Below are positions 57,101-64,000 of a DNA stretch of 64,000 nucleotides, piece by piece. Numbering within the stretch: position 1 is the first letter of the stretch; each line of letters starts with the position of its first letter. The position numbers and the translations under genes were made by a program. A model generated the notes under the pieces. The model ran no database searches and was not told the DNA's origin. It was given only the letters and a program-made list of their open reading frames with translations. The stretch lies in NCBI RefSeq assembly GCF_032118995.1, contig NC_092648.1, positions 1,689,001 to 1,753,000 of the forward strand, written 5' to 3'. Origin of the DNA: Asterias amurensis. Lineage: Eukaryota > Echinodermata > Asteroidea > Forcipulatida > Asteriidae.

Positions 57101-57422
57101 GTCTGGCGGTTGATTTTGTTTACTTAGTATCATGGTAATGACCATTTCCACTTGGTTTCATGTGGTACCTAGAATGTTTGATTCAGCCCATTATTTTGCC
57201 TCTTTGTTGGGGGTCCATGCGCCACATGCAGCGGGGGGTCCCCGGCAGACATCCATATCTGATTGTCAGGTTATCCACTAAACGTTCCCGTAGTCAAATA
57301 TTGGTACCTCGTTCCTTTAACCAAAGTGCTCTGGGCTGCCGGTCTATTATCCACTAAACGTTCCCGTAGTCAAATATTGGTACCTCGTTCCTTTAACCAA
57401 AGTGCTCTGGGCTGCCGGTCTA
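54191..57422. mobile_element. 3.2-kb foldback palindrome with mirrored tandem arrays
   Basis: The left arm (54191-55730) is repeated in reverse complement by the right arm (55735-57422). The outer parts carry AGAGCACTTTGGTTAAAGGA and a non-repetitive segment of about 600 bases. The inner parts hold about 8-9 units each of a 115-130-base repeat (GTTGAAATGACCAATA, TTCTTAATACAAGTATCAA, GTTTTGCTGCATTGGGCC, CTCCCCTCCCCCGG). The last 76 bases of the right end are duplicated (57271-57346, 57347-57422). No convincing coding region: small matching frames on both arms are shadows of the palindrome. It resembles foldback-type DNA transposons, but no transposase is present. Confidence 0.85.
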
Positions 57423-57892
57423 CTATGGTGTGATAAGCACTAAATAATTTACGATGCTTTTAGAATATTCCGGGGAATACACGCCTCATTTAGCGTGCTT
57501 AAATATTTAACAATTAAAGAACAAAGAAATTAAAAATTAACGCAAAACAGTTTGCGAATTGTGCGAGAAGCACTACAAAATTCATAATAAAATAATATAA
57601 TAATAATAAGACTTGTAATGCGCACGTTTAAGATTAGAGTCTTCCGGTGGAGGAAACAGGCCGGATAAAATGTGATTAAATATTAAAGAATTAAAAAAAC
57701 AAAGAAATTAAAATTGTATGCAGTACAGTTTGTGAATTATCCGTCGCATGTAGTTCAAGTGTAAAGAGTTTTCTGGTGTGATGTGTCGGTGGGTAATTAA
57801 GCGCTATCTCACTTTCAACGCAAAAACAATTTTTTTTTTAAGGAAATGTTAGATGTTAGATGGGGAGTTAAGTCTGATTTGGGCCCTTTTCT

Positions 57893-58038
57893 CAACCATG
57901 GCTTTGGCTTTGGATTCGGCTTAGACTAGCTTGGTCCTGCGGTTGTTTTTTGACAAATTGCGCGTTTTTTGCGTACACGCTCAGGGCTTCAGACGAGAGG
58001 ACGGGGCCTGAAGCCGAATCCAAAGCCGAATAAGAATC
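57893..58038. repeat. Short hairpin repeat
   Basis: TTTGGATTCGGCTT at the left pairs with AAGCCGAATCCAAAGCCG at the right. Lies just past the duplicated lectin flank (which matches up to about 57880). Confidence 0.6.
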
Positions 58039-58224
58039 GTTCAATTATTCCAAGAGACTTCATTAGGGATTTATTATTACTTTAGACCAGAACTAAAAAT
58101 CCAATCAAAAAGAACGAGACAAAAATTCAAGTACTTATAAATAATGCCATGGTACTGTTTCACAATTCACAACTCAAATAATTTGTTGTCCATTTAAAAG
58201 GTCTGTGTACTTTTTGTATGGCAC

Positions 58225-58640
58225 AAGTGTTTGGATCAGCCCATCGCCTGGTGGTGCAACGGTACTTATAATTCGTTTAATCGGTTAACCGCTCGTTGAT
58301 TTAGTTACCAGGGTTAGTGTATGGATCAGTCCATCGGCTGGTGATACAACGGTTAATCTGTTAACCGGTTAACCGCTCTCGTTGAGTTATGATCTGGTCA
58401 CTTTAATGATATGGATCAGTCCATCGGCTGGTGATGCAACGGTTATTCGGTTAATCGGTTAACCGCTATAGTTAAGTTGAATGTAAGGGTTGTTGGATGG
58501 ATCAGGATGCTGGTAATACAACGATTAATCGGTTAACCGCTCGTTGAATTAGTTATCAGGGTTATTGTAATGGATCAGTCCATCCGCTGCGATACCACGG
58601 TTAATCGGCTAACCGGTTAACCACTCTCGTTAAGTGTATA
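58225..58640. repeat. Tandem GGTTAATCGGTTAACCG array downstream of the KPR lectin
   Basis: About five units of 75-100 bases, each with ATGGATCAGTCCATCGGCTG, GATACAACGGTTAATC and GGTTAACCGCTCTCGTTGA. The core is itself palindromic (GGTTAACC). Confidence 0.8.
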
Positions 58641-58769
58641 CATGTAATAGTGTATAACAGTTATCCGCCTCAGCTAGGCCTATGCCCAACAAGGCCTCCA
58701 TATACTCTTCGTTTATCATTCTATACTTGTTCTGTTCTGATGACCAATGAGCAAGTTCAGTCAACATCC

Positions 58770-59270
58770 TCATCGCATTAAAGCTAAAAATGTTTCAGGT
58801 CTTTTACAAATGCAGCTCCTGGCTTTATTACAATGTAGGTCATTCCAATGAGCTGCTCCAGCGATCTCGACACACCCAGATTCACGGGGTTTACCCGCTG
58901 CCCAGTTGGTGTAGTTTCCGGCAGGGCTACCGTCGATCCAGGCGAAGGAACCCATGGATGAGACAAGTCGGTAGCCGATCCATATGTTGTGATGCCTCCC
59001 TGCGTCCATCGGTGTAGCAAGCTCGACAAGGAAGTCATGTTCCTCTTGGCTCATAACGGACGCCAGATGAGATGGTCTGCCAAGGCGTGACAAACTCTGA
59101 CAGTACTGTTCAGCTTCATCAAAGGTCTTCTCATCCGTCACGATAAGGTAGCAATGATCCCCAAAACTTGTCCATGGGCTGCGGCAGGACATGCATGCAG
59201 GAGATACAATCAGGAGATGCGACTGAAGGAGAGCTATAAGAACACTGAAAACAGTGAAGTTTGCTGCCAT
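58770..59270 (-). CDS. Secreted C-type lectin, intronless, lacking the EPN/QPD sugar motif
   Basis: One exon, 166 residues, clearly a paralogue of the lectin at 51441-51947 (shared start MAANFTVFS, shared SPWTSFG, SLSRLGRPSHLAS, WIDGSPAGNYTNW). A signal peptide covers about residues 1-28. The disulphide cysteines are kept (29/40, 57/155, 133/147), with extra cysteines at 26 and 153. WND (142-144) is present, but the sugar-determining triplet is KPR (127-129) instead of EPN or QPD, and the loop is shorter by several residues. Calcium-dependent sugar binding at site 2 is therefore doubtful. The frame is fully open, which argues that the protein is still under selection, perhaps for a different ligand. 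A TATA-like sequence lies about 130 bases upstream. Confidence 0.88.
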   Translation of the reverse strand: MAANFTVFSVLIALLQSHLLIVSPACMSCRSPWTSFGDHCYLIVTDEKTFDEAEQYCQSLSRLGRPSHLASVMSQEEHDFLVELATPMDAGRHHNIWIGYRLVSSMGSFAWIDGSPAGNYTNWAAGKPRESGCVEIAGAAHWNDLHCNKARSCICKRPETFLALMR

Positions 59271-59399
59271 GTTGAGCTCCTATGATCTGATAACGTCTGT
59301 ACTTGGCAGGCAGGATCATGGACACACTGTATTGCCAAGCAGCTCCACCCTCCAGCGACACGCAGTTGTACTAACTGCAGGAGAGCGCTCACCAGCTCA

Positions 59400-59409
59400 C
59401 TTATAAAAT
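59400..59409 (-). promoter_or_regulatory. TATA-like box upstream of the KPR lectin
   Basis: On the minus strand ATTTTATAAG lies about 130 bases before the lectin start codon, which leaves room for a short 5' UTR. It is the only TATA-like motif close to this gene. Confidence 0.35.
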
Positions 59410-60272
59410 ATTGAACAAAATTGTGTAAACAAAATGGGAACTGACAGGCAATGCTTTTAGAAATTTTAGATCTCATTTTTAATACCGTTCTAATCACAGT
59501 TTAATTGAATGAGCAATACACAGAGAGCATTAGTTGGTGTGTTTGTTTAGTGCGCTCTTAGTTTTCAATCTCTGCATGATGACACAATAATTCTACTGCA
59601 GCGGCTTAACCATTAATGAGAAGGGGGTTCATGTGGGTAGGCCGGGGGAAAATTATTCAAAAACCCATACCAATCCCCCTCCCTTTACCCCCAACATGGC
59701 TTTGCCCCAGCTTGCCCAGAATACAATTGAATGGTTTTATCCAATGCAAACATGACAAATTGCTTCCACCATAAACTAATTAAAGCTTGTTGATGTCATA
59801 AAAAAAGCTTTATAATGTATTTTGTCATGATTTTCTTACAATGATCAATGACTTTTGTTCTACAGTCCTTGTGTCTTCTGGACCTTTGTAATGACATCAG
59901 TTTCTGTGAACTACGATAATATGGCGACTGGGTGACCAGTGCTGGAGGACTGGATGTTTTCATTGTCTATCAATATTGGCTTTATAAAATTAATGATCTC
60001 TCATCATCATAACCTACTGAAATGCGACTAAGGAGAGAGTGACAGTATCTCCTGGGTAGACCAAGAAGCATGAGTAAACTACTTTTTAATAGATCACGGC
60101 TTACATCCATGCTTGAATAAACTACAGGAGCATTTTGATGCAAGGATAATTATGTGTTTATTTATATTCTGTGCTTGCAATAGCCTTTTGGAAATGATTG
60201 AGGTTATAAGAGCGCTAACTGATACTGCTAAAAATGAATCATAAATGACTTTCGAGACAGTTGGCCAACTTA

Positions 60273-60631
60273 ATAACAATATAATAATAACCCGTTTTAT
60301 ATAGCGCTTTTCACACCCGAAGGGCGTCCCAAAGCGCTTCACATTATTACCCCTGGTCACTGGGCCTTAAATCACTCCTTAAACCATCTCAGCTCCCTGG
60401 TGGGGAGTATGCAGCCTGTGCAACATTAATATGCGCTACTCGGCTAAACCAATCACAAGAACCATCTCTGCCCTCACAGGTACCCATTTACCCCTGGGTG
60501 GAGAGAAGCAATTATAGTTAAGTGTCTTGCTCAGGGACACAAGTGTCACGACCGGGATTCGAACCCACACTCTGCTGAACAGAAGCACCAGAGCTTGAGT
60601 TCGGTGCTCTTATCCGCTTGAACACGACACC
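60273..60631 (-). mobile_element. Full-length tRNA-derived SINE (family 1)
   Basis: The best copy in the window. On the minus strand: GGTGTCGTGTTCAAGCGGAT head, GTGTGGGTTCGAATCCCGGT B box, body CACTTAACTATAATTGCTTC and TCTCCACCCAGGGGTAAATG, then GTGAAGCGCTTTGGGACGCC, ending in an ATT-rich tail. 359 bases. The head looks Leu/Ser-tRNA-like (GCCGAGCGG in other copies). Not a functional tRNA: no intact acceptor stem. Confidence 0.85.
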
Positions 60632-60795
60632 CCAAAAGATCATAGGCCTGCTCTGTTTCTCAGGACTGGTACTTTTCTATAACATTATGAATGCGTACCG
60701 TTAAATTCATAAAAAAATATTTTTAAAACATCATGATTAAACTGTATCCTATGAGGTTCAAGACCCGATAGGCCAAGTTGCGTTTTCCAACTATA

Positions 60796-61114
60796 GACGA
60801 TGTGACCTGTGATATCACATGTTTACAAAAGAGCCACAGAGCCTGGACTTCCTGAGATTTGTACACAGCGTAATGGAGTAACTCATAAAATCTTATATTT
60901 TATTTGCACTGTCTAATTCTTATCAACTTTTGATATGATGAAAGGGGTCACATCTCAAAACTTGTCCAGCTTTTACTTTCATAATTCTTTGATTTGTGTG
61001 GAAATTATGACACAAAATGTCAACTTTCCCATAGGACCCGTGTAGTATTGTGCCTGCCTGAATACTGGAAGAATGTACAAGGTCACACTTATTGTAAACA
61101 AAGTTCGCTTGACC
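60796..61114. mobile_element. Second copy of the 334-base MITE, opposite orientation
   Basis: Reverse complement of 52795-53128 with moderate divergence. Ends are decayed (GACGATGTGACC at the left, CGCTTGACC at the right). It lies between the KPR lectin and TARBP1. Confidence 0.75.
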
Positions 61115-61299
61115 AGAACATAAATAAAATGTACAACACTGGCCGATAGAGGGCGTATGACTGAATGATAGCGTGAGCAGTTATTTGTACATACAGTGTA
61201 CACACGTGTGTTGTGTTGATAAATCACTTTTCCACATTCAGACACATAATAAGTTTTGTTAAGCTACAAAAACTAAATTGCTTGGCTGCCCAAGACTTC

Positions 61300-62430
61300 C
61301 CTTCCTTAGCAGTGGTTACACTTCATAACAGCAAGAAGTTACAACTGAAGAAGTAGCAGGTAAAGTAAATGTCACAGAGGTGCACTGGTTGTGTTGTGTA
61401 TGTTTGTAACACAGCAGAGTTTTGTACAGGTTGATTATGATTATGAATGCATCATCATGCAATGGAATACGATTCGATTAAAAAAGGAAAAAGATATTCT
61501 GTTGTGATTTATGACTTTTCGCAACCAGCTCATGCATGCTGACGTCGAATGCTGCACACCCCCAACCATCCCCATTATATTTATAACAAATTAAATCAAA
61601 TTCAAAGGTTATTTTATGATGCATTTTTGTAGACAAAAGGTGGTGAATGAATTTACTTTTTGTAACACACTGAATACTGATGGATGAGCTTTAATTTCAA
61701 CTTGATGGTCGTCAGACTGGGGTAAAAAATATACAAGTCATTAGCCCAGGGCTAACAAGTCATGTGTTTGCATTTATTGTACTAAATATAACTGGTGATA
61801 TTCAACTAGCCTTTTTGAGCCTGCTATTGTATTATTAAGGGCAAGGCAGTTTTGCTCACCTAAACCTGAACATTTTAACGGGCACCAAGGCAATGGCTAT
61901 GGAGAAATTGCCTGATACACAGAGTCAACTAAGGTGATTGCCTCCATGCCCCTGGGTCATCCCCTTGAATGAATGGTGCCCTTAAAATGCTTCGGAAGAA
62001 ATGTACAATTTCCTCTCCTTTACCAAGGAGAAAATGCAGTGGTTCCCTTGCCATTTTGTAAATGAACAATTAGTAAAGGCCTGCAATGGCCATAAACTTG
62101 ATTAAGTATTGCTCATTTGCTCTGTATCTTGCATTAAATATTAAGGCTGATAACTTTAAAGCCATGATTCCCATGAAAGAGTATAGAAATTGATAAACAA
62201 GTTCTTTACATAGTTTTTTGTTTTTGTTTGTCTTTCTACCTTCATGTAGGAAGATAGTTCCTGGTGCTTCATGATTGATTCATCCACATCGTACAAGCAA
62301 CAGAAGAAGGACATCTACCACAACTTTGGAATTTGGGACCATTCAAGTTCTATTTCGTGCAAGAGGACATTCAGTTCATAAGACGCTTACCATGACTTGA
62401 GAACCAAAGTTTTCTTTCCAACTTTCCACA
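61300..62430 (+). other. TARBP1: 5' UTR region of TARBP1
   Basis: A CAGGTAAAGT donor near 61360 can end a first non-coding exon, and a TCTACCTTCATGTAG acceptor ends at 62249. The exon starting at 62250 then runs 181 bases to the start codon, with one tiny upstream reading frame at 62392 (ATG ACT TGA). The intron between them contains a copy of the GGCACCAAGG hairpin repeat (about 61835-62085). First exon borders are inferred. Confidence 0.4.
61835..62085. repeat. GGCACCAAGG hairpin repeat family A, diverged copy
   Basis: GGGCACCAAGGCAATGGCTA, TGATTGCCTCCATGCCCCTG and CTTTACCAAGGAGAAAATGC identify it; part of it is rearranged. In the TARBP1 5' UTR intron. Confidence 0.65.
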
Positions 62431-64000
62431 ATGTCGTTCAAGATAGTTGATTTCCTTAAAAGCAGTCAGGCTTTCAACTTACAGGAACTAGTACGGTTCA
62501 GCATTAACCGTGCCGTCACAGTGTACAGCACCATTCGCTATGCCGGGGGTGACCAAAACAAAGCGCCGCAAACCTCACTTGATGACACCGACCGGGAATT
62601 GACGGAAATTATCACTTTCACTTTGGAATCGATGAACGTTGACCAAGAATGCATTGCCTCATCAGATTTGAGTCGCTTGGTTGAAAATGTGTGCTATGGA
62701 GTCATACAGCAATCTCATTTGCATATTCATAAACAGAAGATGTCATGTGATGATCAACTGGTACAATCTATTTATAAACTCTTCGCTGCCGTACTAAGTA
62801 TTCGAGAGGCTGCTGAGTGTCAGCCATTGAAGAGTAAAATCCAAAAGGATTGCATAGTTGGACTTTGTAACTACAGCGAGGAGCAGCGTGTTTTGGTCAA
62901 CCTGTCGACGATTGATCACCATGAAGAGCCCTCAATGCATCAAGATGTGATCTTCTCTATACAGAACTCACTTGGCGTTCTAGATCATCTACTGAACTCC
63001 CTCAAACTACCGGAAAACAACGCTGAATTCGTCAGTAACCCTTGGTTGGAAGAGTGCTTCCCATCACTTGTGGAGGTCTTAGAGTTCAGTGAGGCAACGA
63101 TATGCTCTCACGTCTCAGGCATCTTGCTTCCAAAACTCCTCAAGTCATCTCGTTCCCAACTCCAGGAGAAGTTGACCCTAATCTGGGAAAGACTTCTACT
63201 CATGCATAAATCTCATGGAGACGGTACAACTAGATTAACGTCAAACGTCTACATAGCTCTCTGTGGTTTGTCCGAGTTCTACATTCCTGTTTTATCAGAC
63301 TCCGTGGTGTCTTCATCTAGCTGGATGCTGAGCAGCGATGAGTTTTGGAGAGTTCTCCAATCTGGTCTGATCCACTCCGATCCTCTCGCTCGTAAGCAGG
63401 CTTGCTTCTTGATGAAGAGAGCGATCGGGAAGACATCAATGGAGAATAAGAAACTGGAGTCAACTTCATCGGTCAATGATGTGTCAGAAACCTCATCAGA
63501 TAGGGCCTCAAGGAATGGGTAAAGTTAAAAAAAGAATGTTTAATTTATTATCAGTGTTCTGTGGACACCTTTGGTGATTGTCAAAGACCAGTATACTTTC
63601 TCAATGTATCCCAGCATAAAATAACAAATATTTGAAAATTTGGACTCAATGGTCATCGAAATACCCTTGTTGCACAATTTTGGGTGCTTTCAGATAGAAA
63701 ATACTTCAGGCAAGCTACACTAGCGTGATAAGATTGATTAGCATCCTACATGTACATGTCAATTTGGCTGCTGATGCTGCATAACCCAAAGGAGTTGAGA
63801 TGAGCTTAAGGCCCAGTGGCCAGTGATAGTAACAAGACACTTTGATATAATGGTTTCACACCTACATGTACATAATAAATGGCTATTATTTATACTATTG
63901 TAGGATAACTTCTGGGGATGATGTTCCTGTATTTTGGTGGTCGTCGGATGTACAGGAGAAGCTGCTAGCAATGTGGGCAGATTTCTTCTTGCTGTATGAG
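62431..64000 (+). CDS. TARBP1: TARBP1-like tRNA guanosine-2'-O-methyltransferase (N-terminal part)
   Basis: Two coding exons are visible: 62431-63518 and 63904 onward to the window edge (395 codons). The donor GGTAAAG after 63518 and the acceptor CTATTGTAG before 63904 keep the frame. The second exon reads VFWWSSDVQEKLLAMWADFF, which matches the FWWSERKKDELLKFWENY region of human TARBP1. FWRVLQSGLIHSDPLARKQA matches its WRTVQAGLGQADALTRKRA region. TARBP1/Trm3 proteins are large helical-repeat proteins (about 1600 residues) with a C-terminal SPOUT domain that methylates the ribose of G18 in some tRNAs. Only the N-terminal helical part is here, so the catalytic domain cannot be checked. The first exon alone is long (362 codons). 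The identification rests on two conserved stretches and the alpha-helical, Leu-rich character. Confidence 0.82.

Noticed and set aside
60540-60631. A real tRNA gene (B box GGGTTCGAATCCC)
   Set aside because: It continues into the conserved SINE body and A/T-rich tail and has no intact acceptor stem; the other tRNA-like heads in the window behave the same.
1-64000. Retroviral, LTR, Polinton or toxin gene remains
   Set aside because: I looked for these and saw no capsid, envelope, integrase or LTR pair that I could support.
1-64000. CRISPR arrays or bacterial-type operons
   Set aside because: The tandem repeats lack regular unique spacers, and every gene shows eukaryotic structure.

Overview
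This is nuclear DNA from an animal. Genes are split into many short exons with GT-AG introns, the space between exons is full of short non-autonomous repeats, and there are no operons or ribosome binding sites. The gene set (synoviolin, Speedy/RINGO, GABA transaminase, TRMT61B, TARBP1, secreted intronless C-type lectins) and the mix of hairpin MITEs and tRNA-derived SINEs suggest a marine invertebrate deuterostome. An echinoderm, perhaps a sea star, is my best guess, but no sequence here fixes the species.

Layout. (1) 502-13103, minus: SYVN1/HRD1, the ER-membrane ubiquitin ligase, 11 coding exons, with the C-terminus running off the left edge. (2) 13104-20579, plus: a Speedy/RINGO (SPDYA-type) CDK activator, head to head with SYVN1 across a shared 5' region. 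(3) 22320-39726, plus: ABAT, mitochondrial 4-aminobutyrate transaminase, 15 coding exons that sum to a clean 514-residue frame, with a TATA box and a non-coding first exon. (4) 42623-48950, minus: TRMT61B, mitochondrial tRNA m1A58 methyltransferase, 7 coding exons (554 residues), tail to tail with ABAT. (5) 50990-59410: a C-type lectin cluster on the minus strand, made of an intact intronless lectin, a broken copy and a second intact lectin, inside a tandem segmental duplication that also holds a 3.2-kb palindrome. (6) 61300 to the right edge, plus: the 5' part of TARBP1, a tRNA 2'-O-ribose methyltransferase.

The genes do not form one pathway. Two (TRMT61B, TARBP1) modify tRNA, ABAT and TRMT61B are mitochondrial, and the lectins are probably secreted recognition proteins. 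The liveliest part is the lectin cluster, where the repeated copies serve as empty-site controls for each other, so individual transposon insertions can be ordered in time. A second unusual point is a roughly 1.1-kb tandem array in an ABAT intron whose first unit is the 3' end of an ABAT exon with its splice donor.

Non-coding DNA is dominated by repeats: at least three palindromic MITE families with several copies each, two tRNA-derived SINE families, a hAT-type MITE with a perfect 8-bp target duplication, LINE 3' fragments, minisatellites and one long AAT microsatellite. I recognised no retrovirus, LTR element or Polinton. I found no candidate for a wholly new multi-gene system; the findings concern gene and repeat structure.
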